From the NCBI RefSeq assembly GCF_014395225.1, contig NZ_CP060723.1:5332001-5396000 (forward strand): a DNA stretch of 64,000 nucleotides, in the 5' to 3' direction. Source of the stretch: Pedobacter roseus. GTDB lineage: Bacteria; Bacteroidota; Bacteroidia; Sphingobacteriales; Sphingobacteriaceae. Below, one piece after another: positions 46,844-56,833 of this stretch (positions are counted from its first letter, which is position 1; every line of letters starts with the position of its first letter). Position numbers and translations under genes: made by a program. The notes under the pieces were generated by a model. It had not been told where the DNA came from. It saw nothing but the letters and a program-made list of their open reading frames with translations, and did no database searches.

Positions 46844-47842
46844 TTACAACCCCAGTTCAGCAGAAATATCAAGCATTCTTTGAATCGGTTTACGCGCCTG
46901 TTCAATAATATGCTCAGGAACAGTTACCTCAGGCAAACCATTTTTAATACATAAATATAGTTTTTCTAAAGTATTTCTTTTCATATACGGACAATCGTTA
47001 CAAGCACAGCTGTTATTAGGTGGTGCTGGTATAAACGTTTTTGTCGGATTTGCTTTTTCCATCTGGTGAATAATCCCACTTTCGGTAGCCACAATAAATT
47101 CTGTAGCCGGATTGGTGATGGTATATTTTAACAAACCGGTGGTAGAACCAATGTAATCAGCCATTTTCAAAACCACTTCTTCACATTCCGGGTGCGCAAT
47201 AAATTTGGCATTTGGGTGGCGTTCTTTCAGTTTTGTAATTTTTTCCTGCGAAAAAATTTCATGAACCATGCAGGCACCATTCCACAATACCAAATCCCTA
47301 CCTGTTTTTTTCGCTACGTAAGCACCTAAGTTACGATCCGGACCAAAAATGATTTTTTGATCTTTAGGTAAACTCTCTACAATCTGCACCGCATTGGTAC
47401 TTGTACAAACAATATCACTTAAAGCTTTTAATTCGGCTGTGCAGTTTACGTAGGTGATTACCAGGTGATCCGGATATTTTTCCTTAAATTTTCTAAATAA
47501 ATGCGGTGGGCAACTATCTGCTAATGAGCATCCTGCTTTTACATCAGGCAATAAAACCGTTTTATTGGGCGATAAAATCTTTGCCGTTTCGGCCATAAAA
47601 TGCACGCCAGCAAACACAATTACATCAGCATCCGTTTTTGCAGCTTCCTGCGATAACCCCAAACTATCACCTATATAATCCGCAATATCCTGTATATCAG
47701 GTTCTTGGTAATAATGAGCCAGGATAATGGCATTCTTTTCCTTTTTTAATTTCTCAATCTCTGCAAAAAGATCGAGTGTAGGATCAATTTCTTCTTCTGC
47801 GAAACCTTTTTTGTTGATTTCTTCTAAGACATCTATGTTCAT
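46844..47842 (-). CDS. nadA: Quinolinate synthase A
   Basis: Condenses iminoaspartate with dihydroxyacetone phosphate to quinolinate, using a [4Fe-4S] cluster, in NAD synthesis. The 332-aa product has [20 protein letters not shown] near the N-terminus and cysteines at 105 and 111 (AGCSLADSC), 191 (NGACMVHE) and 281/284 (CNDCPYM), which include the three cluster ligands. I chose ATG 47842, preceded by AAGGAAAATTTTAAA; the upstream ATG would start inside the promoter. Divergent from nadB, the enzyme before it in the pathway. Confidence 0.96.
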   Translation of the reverse strand: MNIDVLEEINKKGFAEEEIDPTLDLFAEIEKLKKEKNAIILAHYYQEPDIQDIADYIGDSLGLSQEAAKTDADVIVFAGVHFMAETAKILSPNKTVLLPDVKAGCSLADSCPPHLFRKFKEKYPDHLVITYVNCTAELKALSDIVCTSTNAVQIVESLPKDQKIIFGPDRNLGAYVAKKTGRDLVLWNGACMVHEIFSQEKITKLKERHPNAKFIAHPECEEVVLKMADYIGSTTGLLKYTITNPATEFIVATESGIIHQMEKANPTKTFIPAPPNNSCACNDCPYMKRNTLEKLYLCIKNGLPEVTVPEHIIEQARKPIQRMLDISAELGL

Positions 47843-47877
47843 TTTAAAATTTTCCTTTTTTGAATTTTGACGTTGGT

Positions 47878-47885
47878 CAAAGATA
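47878..47885 (-). promoter_or_regulatory. -7 promoter element of nadA
   Basis: TATCTTTG on the minus strand fits TAnnTTTG and gives a leader of about 35 nt before ATG 47842. A TTG lies 15 nt further upstream. Confidence 0.45.
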
Positions 47886-48280
47886 AAGCTTTCCACGTCT
47901 CAATAATTAATAAGTTATTTTAAATAAATAAATCTTGTTTGTTTATTAGTGTGTTAATAATGTTGGCAAGTTCAGAAAATTCTTTCTTTTATATAAGTTG
48001 TTAATCGTTTACTAACATTTAGATTACATTTTTGTAATATCATAAGTTTGATTTTCAGGGTTATCGAAAATCGGTTCAATTTTTATCAATACTGGAATGT
48101 TAATTGTTTATAAGTGGGTAAAAAGTTAATTACTTGTATAAAGCTGCTTAAAAATTGCGCAAAAGATTGTGGCAAATTGTGTTTTTAGAGTAGCTTTAAA
48201 CATTCAAATTTATTTGTTAGGATAATTTAGACATGGAGTTAACATTTATTAACTAGTTGTTAACATCGTGGATAAAGTAA
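47886..48280. other. Divergent nadA-nadB control region
   Basis: About 400 bp of very AT-rich sequence between divergent genes of the same pathway. Shortly before nadB it holds GTTAAC (48238), AACTAGTT (48251) and GTTAAC (48259), three adjacent small palindromes that could bind a regulator. No open frame has coding character. Confidence 0.6.
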
Positions 48281-49879
48281 ATGATTTTATTAATGAGGAA
48301 AGTAGATTTTCTGGTAATCGGCTCAGGTATAGCGGGTTTGAGTTTTGCACTTAAAGCTGCAAAGTTTGGTAAGGTTTTAATTGTTACGAAGTCTAACGAA
48401 GACGAATCGAATACAAAATACGCCCAGGGTGGTGTTGCAGTTGTGGTGGATAAAGGTGATTCTTTTGAAAAACATATCGAAGATACACTGATTGCCGGTG
48501 ATGGATTATGCGACGAAAAAATTGTGGAAATAGTTGTAAAAGAGGGACCTCAGCGTATCCAGGAGATCATTGACTATGGTATAAATTTCGATAAGGATAA
48601 CTCTGGTTTTTATGATCTGGCTAAGGAGGGTGGTCACTCTGAACACCGTGTTTTACACTATAAAGATATCACCGGATATGAGATAGAGCGGGTGTTGCTA
48701 AATGAAATACATGAGAATAGCAACATAGAGATATTAACACATTACTTTGCGTTGGAGTTAATTACCCAGCATCATCTGGGTGAATTTGTTGATAAACGTA
48801 CCGAAGATATTAACTGTTATGGGATATATGCCTTTAACACAGAGCTTAACGATGTGGAAAAGATTGTGGCAAATGTTACTGTGATGGCATCGGGTGGTGC
48901 CGGACATGTGTATTCGGCCACAACAAATCCGGTTATTGCAACAGGTGACGGTATGGCAATGGTTTACCGTGCTAAAGGAAAAGTGAGGAATATGGAGTTT
49001 ATACAGTTCCATCCAACGGCTTTATATCATCCCGGAGAGTATCCATCGTTTTTAATTTCCGAAGCGGTTAGGGGTTTTGGTGGCGTTTTAAGGCGTAAAA
49101 ATGGTGAAGAATTTATGCAAGAGTACGATGAGCGTAAATCCTTGGCGCCGCGTGATATTGTGGCTCGTGCAGTAGATAATGAAATGAAAAAATCTGGTGA
49201 TGAATTTGTGTATCTGGACATTACCATGCGTAGTAAAGCAGATATATTAAAGCATTTCCCCAATATATACGCGAAATGTTTGTCAATTGGGATCGATATG
49301 ACAAAAGATTATATCCCGGTTACACCAGCATCGCATTATATGTGTGGTGGTATCCTGGTTGATGAATATGGTCGTTCTTCCATAAAAAATTTATATGCCT
49401 GTGGAGAATGTTCTTCAACTGGTTTACATGGTGCTAACCGTTTGGCTTCCAATTCGTTACTGGAAGCTACCGTTTTTGCTCACCGCATTTATCAGGATGC
49501 TATCGAGAACTTTAAAAATAATGTAATTCCCGATCATATTCCGGAGTGGGACTCCAAAGGCGTTACCCAAAGTAATGAAGATGTATTGGTAACACATAAC
49601 CTGCGAGAGCTGCAAAAGGTTATGGGAGATTATGTAGGCATTGTACGCTCTGATTTTCGTTTAGAAAGGGCACATCGCCGTTTATTTTTAATTTACCAGG
49701 AAACAGAAGAATTTTATAAAAAAAATAAGGTTTCGGTTAAACTTTGCGAACTACGGAACGTCATTCAAACGGCTTATCTGGTGATTAAGTCGGCGATGCA
49801 AAGGAAAGAGAGTAGGGGATTACATTATACTACCGATTATCCGGAACATGCTAAAGAACTGGTAGATACTGTTTTTTAA
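48281..49879 (+). CDS. nadB: L-aspartate oxidase
   Basis: Oxidises L-aspartate to iminoaspartate with FAD, first step of de novo NAD synthesis, passing the unstable product to NadA. The 532-aa protein has the FAD motif IGSGIAGLSFALKAA, TKYAQGGVAVV, the substrate region HSEHRVLHYKDITG, GTP-like PASHYMCGGI, and the flavin-binding end GLHGANRLASNSLLEA. The helical C-terminal domain is present (LRNVIQTAYLVI). Start could also be the ATG at 48293 (MRKVDFLVIG), which matches family starts slightly better. Confidence 0.96.
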   Translation: MILLMRKVDFLVIGSGIAGLSFALKAAKFGKVLIVTKSNEDESNTKYAQGGVAVVVDKGDSFEKHIEDTLIAGDGLCDEKIVEIVVKEGPQRIQEIIDYGINFDKDNSGFYDLAKEGGHSEHRVLHYKDITGYEIERVLLNEIHENSNIEILTHYFALELITQHHLGEFVDKRTEDINCYGIYAFNTELNDVEKIVANVTVMASGGAGHVYSATTNPVIATGDGMAMVYRAKGKVRNMEFIQFHPTALYHPGEYPSFLISEAVRGFGGVLRRKNGEEFMQEYDERKSLAPRDIVARAVDNEMKKSGDEFVYLDITMRSKADILKHFPNIYAKCLSIGIDMTKDYIPVTPASHYMCGGILVDEYGRSSIKNLYACGECSSTGLHGANRLASNSLLEATVFAHRIYQDAIENFKNNVIPDHIPEWDSKGVTQSNEDVLVTHNLRELQKVMGDYVGIVRSDFRLERAHRRLFLIYQETEEFYKKNKVSVKLCELRNVIQTAYLVIKSAMQRKESRGLHYTTDYPEHAKELVDTVF

Positions 49880-49949
49880 CCCAACGTTAAATCCCCTTAA
49901 GGGGACTTTTACACATCGTCCATTCCATCAAACCCTCTTACATTATATT

Positions 49950-50462
49950 ATGCCTTTAATACTGCCCGTAAAAAATAAATATCCTGAAATAGGAAAAGAT
50001 AATTTCATTGCCGAAAATGCCACCATTGTTGGTGATGTGGTGATTGGTGATAAATGTTCAGTGTGGTTTAATGCCGTGATTAGAGGCGATGTAAACGCCA
50101 TTACGATCGGAAATGAATCGAACATCCAGGATGGTGCGGTAATTCATGCTACGTACTTAAAAGCCTCAACACACATCGGTAATCGCGTATCTTTAGGGCA
50201 CAATGCTATTGTACATGGTTGTACCGTACAGGATAACGTTTTAATAGGGATGGGGGCTATAGTAATGGATCATGCCATTATTGAAGAATATTGTATTATA
50301 GCTGCTGGATCTGTGGTTTTGGAGAATACGATATGCGAAACTGGTTATTTATATGCGGGTACACCTGCAAAAAAAATAAAGCCCATTACTGAAGAGCAAA
50401 GGGCTTTATTAAATAAATTACCTGACAATTATATTATGTATTCGGGTTGGTTTACTACTTAG
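49950..50462 (+). CDS. Gamma-carbonic-anhydrase-like left-handed beta-helix protein
   Basis: Trimeric hexapeptide-repeat protein of the gamma-carbonic anhydrase/YrdA group (170 aa). Repeats such as ATIVGDVVIGDKCSVWF and NRVSLGHNAIVHGCTVQDNVLIG build the left-handed helix; histidines in IHATY, SLGHNAIVHG form the zinc site at subunit interfaces. True carbonic anhydrase activity is not certain for this subgroup. It follows nadB after 70 bp, possibly in one transcript. Confidence 0.9.
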   Translation: MPLILPVKNKYPEIGKDNFIAENATIVGDVVIGDKCSVWFNAVIRGDVNAITIGNESNIQDGAVIHATYLKASTHIGNRVSLGHNAIVHGCTVQDNVLIGMGAIVMDHAIIEEYCIIAAGSVVLENTICETGYLYAGTPAKKIKPITEEQRALLNKLPDNYIMYSGWFTT

Positions 50463-50465
50463 GTG

Positions 50466-50549
50466 GTCATTTCGACTGAAGTAAAACGGAATGGAGAAAT
50501 CTGTTTTGAGATAGATCTCTCCATTTTACTGCGTTCCAGTCGGGATGAT
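50466..50549. repeat. Dispersed palindromic repeat, type B
   Basis: GTCATTTCGACTGAA at the left is complementary to the right-end TTCCAGTCGGGATGA with mismatches, and GGAGAAATCT pairs with AGATCTCTCC inside. It separates the convergent carbonic-anhydrase-like and lipoprotein genes and could act as a terminator for both. Confidence 0.75.
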
Positions 50550-50557
50550 GGATTTTT

Positions 50558-52198
50558 CTAAGGAGTTGGCGGTGGTATCACCAATGGATCTTCCCGCTCC
50601 CAGTTCGGTTTTAAATCCATTAAAGCTTTTAAATACCAAACTTTTTCGGGCTGGTAACCACCTTTAACACTTCCAGTATCCCATATTCCGTTTTTATTAT
50701 CGTCGTAAACTACCCTGAGCATGTATTTTCCGGCAGGGTATTTAGAAAATAGAATCTTTGAATTTTTGCTTATTGGATACGATTTAATAACATCTTTTTT
50801 CTCGTTAAGAAATTGTACAATATAGTTTTTTGCGGTATCTGGTACAGTAACATTTAAGGCCAGTGTAGTATAGGCATCTGAATTCTCAAGTGTAAATTTC
50901 TTGGGTACATCTTTATTTTTCGCGTTAAATATAGCTGTAAATGCACCTGCACCTAATTTTAGGTCGTAAGTTCTTTTGGTTTTCCAGGGATATTTGATGT
51001 AGTATTTCTGTTGATCTACACTGTCTTTTATCAGTTCGAAATTGGTACGTTTTACGGAATCTTCTAATAGCGTGATCTTGGAAGGATCTGCACCAGTCAT
51101 TGGAAATGGGAAAGTCAGGGTTAATTGCTGAAACGGATTTAACTTACCTCCAGAGAGGTTATCTGCTATAGTTACATCACGGGTATAGGTATCTTTTTTA
51201 CCACGGGTAAAATTTAAAGTCTGCAATACTTTACCCTGATCCTGAACCGCCACTTTAACCGAATCAAAACTCAGGTCTTTCAACCATATTTTGGCAGTAT
51301 CATTATTCTTGGTGTAGTGTACATACTTTCCAACGTCAACTGCCGGTGGATCCATAACCGTAATTTTAGGGCTTTTAAGCTGCTGATTGAAAATAATTGA
51401 TATACTTCCATCATTGTTCAGTTTTCGATCAACCACGCGAAATTCTGGGGCTAATTCCTTAAAAATTTGAAGGTTAATGTTATCCAGGTTTTTATCGATC
51501 ACCACAGGCTCTTTAATGAAACCTACTTCATCCGAAATCTGCTGATAAATTTTATCACCACCGCCGCTACTTTCCTTAATGGCGTAAACTTTATAGGTAC
51601 CTTTTCTTAAGTTGTTTAATTTATAGGTTCCCGCGCTATCTGTAGTAGTGTATATTGATGGACGTCTCTTTCCAAAAATAGTATCTCTTTCTAATGGAAG
51701 AATAAATACGGTTGCATCTTTTTCTGGTTCGTCGCTCAGCGAATTAATGACCTTGCCACTGATGGATAAAGAATCTATATCCGGACCAGTTGAGAAAACA
51801 TAAGATAAATTTTTAACCACATTACCTTCGTTTACATCGGCTATTGATTTTCCAAAGTTTAAAGTATAGGTAGTATTTTTTTCCAAAGAATCCTGAAGTA
51901 CAATTTCCAGTTTTTTTTGACGCTTCTTTAAAACCGGAAGTTTTTCCTGATCAGGAGAAATCGAAAATTCTTTAAACTCATCTTTGATATTAAAATATTC
52001 ATCAAACTCGATCGTGATTTTTTTGGCGTTAAAATTCCTCGTTTGATTTTTTGGCGTCATACTTAAAACTTTTGGTGGCTTCGTATCTTTTGGTCCACCT
52101 TGTGGGGTTTGGATACTCGCACAACCATAAAATAGGAGCGTGGTTACTAGAACCGCTAAATTTTTTAAGTTAAAATACTGATCTTTCAAATTTGGCAT
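50558..52198 (-). CDS. Lipoprotein with Ig-like (Big_5) domain
   Basis: A 546-aa surface or periplasmic lipoprotein common in Bacteroidota. Lipobox LFYGC with Cys26 is followed by SIQTPQGGPKDTKPPKVLSM (the typical start of this family) and an Ig-like Big_5 domain (about 40-140, ITIEFDEYFNIKDEF). Then comes a carboxypeptidase-regulatory-like beta domain (SISGKVINSLSDEPEKDATV, GTYKLNNLRKGTYKVYAIKE). The C-terminus ends with KGGYQPEKVWY and a proline tail. No enzymatic motif; a structural or binding role is inferred. Confidence 0.88.
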   Translation of the reverse strand: MPNLKDQYFNLKNLAVLVTTLLFYGCASIQTPQGGPKDTKPPKVLSMTPKNQTRNFNAKKITIEFDEYFNIKDEFKEFSISPDQEKLPVLKKRQKKLEIVLQDSLEKNTTYTLNFGKSIADVNEGNVVKNLSYVFSTGPDIDSLSISGKVINSLSDEPEKDATVFILPLERDTIFGKRRPSIYTTTDSAGTYKLNNLRKGTYKVYAIKESSGGGDKIYQQISDEVGFIKEPVVIDKNLDNINLQIFKELAPEFRVVDRKLNNDGSISIIFNQQLKSPKITVMDPPAVDVGKYVHYTKNNDTAKIWLKDLSFDSVKVAVQDQGKVLQTLNFTRGKKDTYTRDVTIADNLSGGKLNPFQQLTLTFPFPMTGADPSKITLLEDSVKRTNFELIKDSVDQQKYYIKYPWKTKRTYDLKLGAGAFTAIFNAKNKDVPKKFTLENSDAYTTLALNVTVPDTAKNYIVQFLNEKKDVIKSYPISKNSKILFSKYPAGKYMLRVVYDDNKNGIWDTGSVKGGYQPEKVWYLKALMDLKPNWEREDPLVIPPPTP

Positions 52199-52319
52199 AT
52201 TTTAAACGTTCTGACGAATTTGTACACTTTTTGGAACTCTAACATTAAAAAATCTTTTTATTGCTTTATATCGATTTATTTAAAGTCTAATTTTATTTTG
52301 TTAAAATACTGATAATCAG

Positions 52320-54182
52320 TTACTTATTGATGTAAACCATCAAAACTGATATATCTGAAGGTGAGACACCTGAAATCCTTGATGCTTGCCCTAAAGTACG
52401 TGGTTTGATCTTAAATAATTTTTCACGTGCCTCTTTTGAAATGGAAACAATTTTATTGTAATCAAAATCTGGTTTGATTTCTTTGTCTTCCATTTTCAGC
52501 ATTTTTGCTACAATCTCATTTTCTTTCTCAAAATAACTTTCGTATTTAATTTTGATTTCAGCCTGCTCGATGGTTTCATTATCTAAATCTTTGGTCGCTT
52601 CAGCAAGAGGTTTACTCACTTTAATCAGATCTTGCAAACCAACGTGAGGTCTTCCTACTAAGCTATGGATTTTTACGTTTTGATTTAAAGCGCTTGATCT
52701 TAAACTTTCAAGCATTGGATTTGCATCTGCCATTTCTATACCCTGATTCCTGGTGAATTTCACCAATGCTTCAGCATTTGCAATTTTTTGATTTACCTTT
52801 TCTAAACGTTCATCAGATATTAATCCTAATTCATGACCAATAGGGGAGAGACGGATATCAGCATTATCTTGTCTTAATAATAAACGATGTTCTGCTCGTG
52901 AGGTAAACATGCGGTATGGTTCTTCGGTTCCTTTGGTAACCAGGTCGTCTATCAAAACACCAATATAACTATCAGATCTTTTCATGATCAACTCATGTTT
53001 ATCATGAATTTTTTGGTGCGCATTTATACCAGCCATGAAACCTTGACAAGCTGCTTCTTCATAACCAGTAGTTCCATTAATCTGTCCTGCTAAAAATAAA
53101 TTACTGATCAATTTAGTTTCTAGCGTTAAAGATAATTGGGTAGGTGGAAAGAAATCGTATTCAATGGCATAACCTGGTCTGAACATTTTCGCTTGCTCAA
53201 AACCTGGTATTAATCTAAGCGCTTTAAATTGTACATCCTCAGGAAGCGAAGTAGAAAATCCATTTACATAAATTTCGCAGGTGTTCCATCCTTCTGGTTC
53301 AACAAAAATCTGGTGCCTGTCACGTTCTGCAAAACGGTTAATTTTATCTTCAATAGAAGGACAATATCTCGGACCTAAACCTTTAATACGACCAGTAAAC
53401 ATTGGCGATTTTTCGAATCCTTCTTTCAAAGTTTCATGTACTTCGCTATTTGTATACGTAATCCAGCAACAACGTTGATCGGTTGTAACAGGAGTGTCGG
53501 TGAACGAAAATTTGCTTCTATCTTCATCACCCCATTGCTCTTCCATTTTAGAATAATCCAAACTTCTTCCATCAACACGTGGGGGAGTACCTGTTTTCAT
53601 TCTACCGGCTTCCATACCTAGTTCTACCAATTGCTCGGTAATTCCCGTTGAAGAGCGCTCTGCAGTTCTACCTCCACCGAATTTCTTTTCTCCGATATGG
53701 ATAATTCCATTAAGGAAAGTTCCATTAGTTAGTACTACTGCTGTGCTTTCGATCTCTATTCCTAAAGATGTTTTTACGCCATATACGGTATTATCTTTAA
53801 CTAATAAACTCACTACACTGTCTTGCCAAATATCTACATTAGGCGTGTTTTCTAATGCTAATCTCCATTCTTCAGCAAAGCGCATCCGATCTATCTGAGC
53901 CCTTGGACTCCACATAGCAGGACCTTTTGATTTATTAAGCATCCTGAACTGGATGGTGGATTTATCTGATATAATACCCGAATATCCACCCAGGGCATCA
54001 ACCTCCCGAACAATTTGTCCTTTAGCTACACCGCCCATAGCAGGGTTACAACTCATTTGGGCAATAGTGCCCATATTCATTGTGATAAGTAAAACAGATG
54101 ATCCTAAGTTAGCAGCAGCAGCAGCAGCTTCACAGCCTGCATGACCTGCGCCAACAACAATCAAATCGTATTTTGAAAACAT
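52320..54182 (-). CDS. mnmG: tRNA uridine-5-carboxymethylaminomethyl synthesis enzyme MnmG
   Basis: With MnmE, adds the carboxymethylaminomethyl group to U34 of certain tRNAs using FAD. The 620-aa product has the FAD motif [26 protein letters not shown], the family signature [16 protein letters not shown] and [16 protein letters not shown], and the helical C-terminus ([19 protein letters not shown]). The region upstream contains two parS-type sites. In many bacteria mnmG lies near the origin and the parAB genes; those are not in this window. Confidence 0.97.
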   Translation of the reverse strand: MFSKYDLIVVGAGHAGCEAAAAAANLGSSVLLITMNMGTIAQMSCNPAMGGVAKGQIVREVDALGGYSGIISDKSTIQFRMLNKSKGPAMWSPRAQIDRMRFAEEWRLALENTPNVDIWQDSVVSLLVKDNTVYGVKTSLGIEIESTAVVLTNGTFLNGIIHIGEKKFGGGRTAERSSTGITEQLVELGMEAGRMKTGTPPRVDGRSLDYSKMEEQWGDEDRSKFSFTDTPVTTDQRCCWITYTNSEVHETLKEGFEKSPMFTGRIKGLGPRYCPSIEDKINRFAERDRHQIFVEPEGWNTCEIYVNGFSTSLPEDVQFKALRLIPGFEQAKMFRPGYAIEYDFFPPTQLSLTLETKLISNLFLAGQINGTTGYEEAACQGFMAGINAHQKIHDKHELIMKRSDSYIGVLIDDLVTKGTEEPYRMFTSRAEHRLLLRQDNADIRLSPIGHELGLISDERLEKVNQKIANAEALVKFTRNQGIEMADANPMLESLRSSALNQNVKIHSLVGRPHVGLQDLIKVSKPLAEATKDLDNETIEQAEIKIKYESYFEKENEIVAKMLKMEDKEIKPDFDYNKIVSISKEAREKLFKIKPRTLGQASRISGVSPSDISVLMVYINK

Positions 54183-54200
54183 TTTATTATATTTCTTTAA

Positions 54201-54216
54201 TGTTCCACGTGGAACA
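54201..54216. promoter_or_regulatory. parS site (ParB binding), perfect palindrome
   Basis: TGTTCCACGTGGAACA, a perfect 16-bp palindrome, differs from the consensus TGTTNCACGTGAAACA at one position. It lies 18 bp upstream of the mnmG start. Confidence 0.8.
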
Positions 54217-54331
54217 ATTTTATTAATTAGCGCATTATGGTCAACAGGATCATAATAAGACGCTCTACTTTAATATTATCTATTAGCTCTTCGACTACGT
54301 TCAGGATGATAATCAATTTATAATTAACTTA

Positions 54332-54347
54332 TGTTCCACGTGAAACA
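54332..54347. promoter_or_regulatory. parS site (ParB binding), exact consensus
   Basis: TGTTCCACGTGAAACA matches the parS consensus TGTTNCACGTGAAACA exactly. It is 131 bp from the first site and 34 bp after the stop of the ABC-F gene, so both sites are in the intergenic gap. Confidence 0.88.
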
Positions 54348-54381
54348 TAACGTGAAAAACAGGATAGAATTGCTTTGTATT

Positions 54382-56244
54382 CTATTCTGAAAGCTCTAGC
54401 CAACGCATGGTATATTCATCCAACTTAGCTTGTAATTTTTCAATATCACTTGAAATTTCCTGAATTTTAACATAGTCAGTCGCATCAACTTTAATCAAAC
54501 TTTCATTCAATAAAGCTATTTTAGCTTCTGTCTCTTCCATTGCTTTTTCACTATGATCAAGTTCTTTTTGTTCCTTGAAACTTAACTTTTTTGCAATTTT
54601 AACTGGCGCTTGTTCTACAACTGGAGTAGGGGTTTTCCTGGTTTCTGGTTTAGTTTTTGGCTGATCTAAACTTAAACGGTATTCTGAATAATTCCCGTTG
54701 TAAATTTTAACTACACCTTCGCCTTCCATGATAAATAACTGATCGCTCATTTTGTCGAGCAGGTACCTGTCGTGAGAAACCAGCATTAATATGCCCGGGA
54801 AGTTTTCTAAAAATTCTTCCAATACATTTAGTGTATCAATATCCAAATCGTTTGTTGGCTCATCCAGTATTAAGAAGTTTGGATTTTGCATCAACACCTT
54901 CATCAGGTTTAAACGTTTCTTTTCGCCACCGCTTAATTTCTCAACCATGCCATGTTGTTTCTTTGGTGGGAAGAGAAATAAGGTTAATAGGGCAGAGGCA
55001 GTGATCACTGAACCATCTGCCATTTTAATATATTCGGCATCTGATTTTACAATATCAATTACCCTTTCTTTTGGATCGAAAGTTAAACCGCCTTGTTTAT
55101 AATAACCAAAAACTGTTGTTTCACCAGTATCAACTGTTCCTGCATCTGGTTTAAGTTGACTGGTGATGATATTTAAAAGAGTGGATTTTCCTGTTCCATT
55201 TTTTCCTGCCAAACCAATACGGTCCCCTTTTTTAAAAGTATAACTAAAATCGTTAATGATAGGGCGGCCATCAAATGCTTTTGCAATATGTTCTACTTCA
55301 ATAATTTTCCCGCCCTGACGAGACATCTTCATTTGAAGGCTAATGCTCTGATTGTCAGACTTTTTCTTTGTTTTTTCTTCTAAATCATAGAAAGCATTGA
55401 TTCTAGCGTTAGATTTAGTTCCACGAGCCTGTGGCATTCGCCTCATCCACTCCAATTCTTTCTTCAGTAGCTGCTGGTTCTTATGCTGAACTGTGGCGTC
55501 TAACGCTTCTCTTTCTGATTTCTTTTCTAAGTAATAAGCATAGTTTCCATTATAATTGAAAATTTTGCCTCTGTCCAGTTCCACAATGGTATTACACACG
55601 TTATCTAAAAAGTACCTGTCGTGAGTAACCAATAGAATAGTTTTTTGCCCGGTGGTTAATAATTTTTCGAGCCATTCAATGGTATCAATATCTAAATGGT
55701 TGGTAGGCTCATCAAGTACTAAAATCTCTGGATCTTCAATTAAAAGTTTGGCCAGGGCTAAACGTTTTTTTTGTCCGCCAGATAGAGTAGCAATTTTCTG
55801 CTGAAGATGAGTGATGCCCATTCTATTTAAAATGGTCTTGATCTCATGCTCATATTCCCATGCATTATGTTCGCTTAACTCTTCATACAAACGGTTAAGC
55901 GTTTTCTCATCCGGATTTGGATCTTCAATTAACTCCTCATATTCCTTAATCAACTGTTGTTGTTTATTTTCCAGAGAAAAAATATGATCACTAATGGAAT
56001 AACCTTCGGTAAACTGGGGTTCCTGATCTAAAAAGCCAATTTTAACAGCTTTATTTTTTACAATTTTACCTTCAAGCGGAGGGAACCTTTCTGCTAGTAA
56101 TTTCAAAAGTGTACTCTTACCCGCACCATTAATACCAACCAACGCTACGCGCTGACCAGAGTTAATGCCTAAGGTTAAATTCTTAAATAGCCATTCGTCA
56201 TGATAACCATGTCCCAAGCCTTCTGCCGCAATTAGTGTGCTCAA
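54382..56244 (-). CDS. ABC-F family ATPase (Uup-like)
   Basis: Cytoplasmic tandem ATPase without membrane domains, probably acting on the ribosome. The 620-aa protein has two nucleotide-binding domains: first Walker A GINGAGKSTLL (about 37-47), signature LSGGQKKRLALAKLL and Walker B LVLDEPTNHLD; second Walker A GKNGTGKSTLLN, signature LSGGEKKRLNLMKVL and LILDEPTNDLD. The linker between them (LKKELEWMRRMPQARGTKSNAR region) and the C-terminal coiled coil match the Uup branch. Transcribed toward the parS sites. Confidence 0.94.
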   Translation of the reverse strand: MSTLIAAEGLGHGYHDEWLFKNLTLGINSGQRVALVGINGAGKSTLLKLLAERFPPLEGKIVKNKAVKIGFLDQEPQFTEGYSISDHIFSLENKQQQLIKEYEELIEDPNPDEKTLNRLYEELSEHNAWEYEHEIKTILNRMGITHLQQKIATLSGGQKKRLALAKLLIEDPEILVLDEPTNHLDIDTIEWLEKLLTTGQKTILLVTHDRYFLDNVCNTIVELDRGKIFNYNGNYAYYLEKKSEREALDATVQHKNQQLLKKELEWMRRMPQARGTKSNARINAFYDLEEKTKKKSDNQSISLQMKMSRQGGKIIEVEHIAKAFDGRPIINDFSYTFKKGDRIGLAGKNGTGKSTLLNIITSQLKPDAGTVDTGETTVFGYYKQGGLTFDPKERVIDIVKSDAEYIKMADGSVITASALLTLFLFPPKKQHGMVEKLSGGEKKRLNLMKVLMQNPNFLILDEPTNDLDIDTLNVLEEFLENFPGILMLVSHDRYLLDKMSDQLFIMEGEGVVKIYNGNYSEYRLSLDQPKTKPETRKTPTPVVEQAPVKIAKKLSFKEQKELDHSEKAMEETEAKIALLNESLIKVDATDYVKIQEISSDIEKLQAKLDEYTMRWLELSE

Positions 56245-56281
56245 TTTTTTTGTATTTCGGATTTATAAAGGAAAATTAGTG

Positions 56282-56289
56282 CAAAGGTA
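56282..56289 (-). promoter_or_regulatory. Possible -7 promoter element of the ABC-F gene
   Basis: TACCTTTG on the minus strand fits TAnnTTTG, 37 nt before the ATG. A TTG is 15 nt further upstream. Confidence 0.45.
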
Positions 56290-56833
56290 AGGATAAAATA
56301 CTTGCAACGGCATATTCAAATTGCAAAGGACTTCTGTATCAGGTAAAAATGGCAGAAACTTGATCGATAATGGCCACGGAGGCGCAGATTAGCACGGAAT
56401 AGTCTTCTATTTGTTTTTTATCCTGGAGCGGAGTCGAATGTAAAAACAAAACAGCGGTTGGACTCGCTCCACCGCTGCTTCAATCATTAACTAAAACTAA
56501 ACTTTTATCTTGTATAATGGCTAGAATACGAATTCAAGCTCATTATGTAATTGTTGTTTTTTGAATATAAGACTGCAGAAGGCAAGAAAAGTTGCAATAA
56601 GATTTGGTGTATTATACCAGTAGAGCTTAATTGTCGACGAACACCAGTAACCACTAGACGAACACCAAAAAATAAATAGAAGATAAGAAGTTATTTTGCT
56701 TTTGTTGAGGGAGTTATGGTAATCGGGATGTCATGAAGGCGTGTAGCGGAATGGAGAGATCTGTTTAATAGATTTTTCGACTGTGATGCACTTCGCTTGA
56801 AATGGTAATCTGAAATGGGATAATAAAAGAGTA
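56290..56833. other. Intergenic region with 21-bp-spaced direct repeat
   Basis: No gene is supported. It contains a hairpin CAGCGGT/ACCGCTG near 56451-56477, two copies of GACGAACACCA at 56636 and 56657 (21 bp apart), and a decayed type B palindrome (about 56719-56810). The direct repeat has the spacing of LytTR-type regulator sites, but no gene lies directly downstream on plus. Confidence 0.7.
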
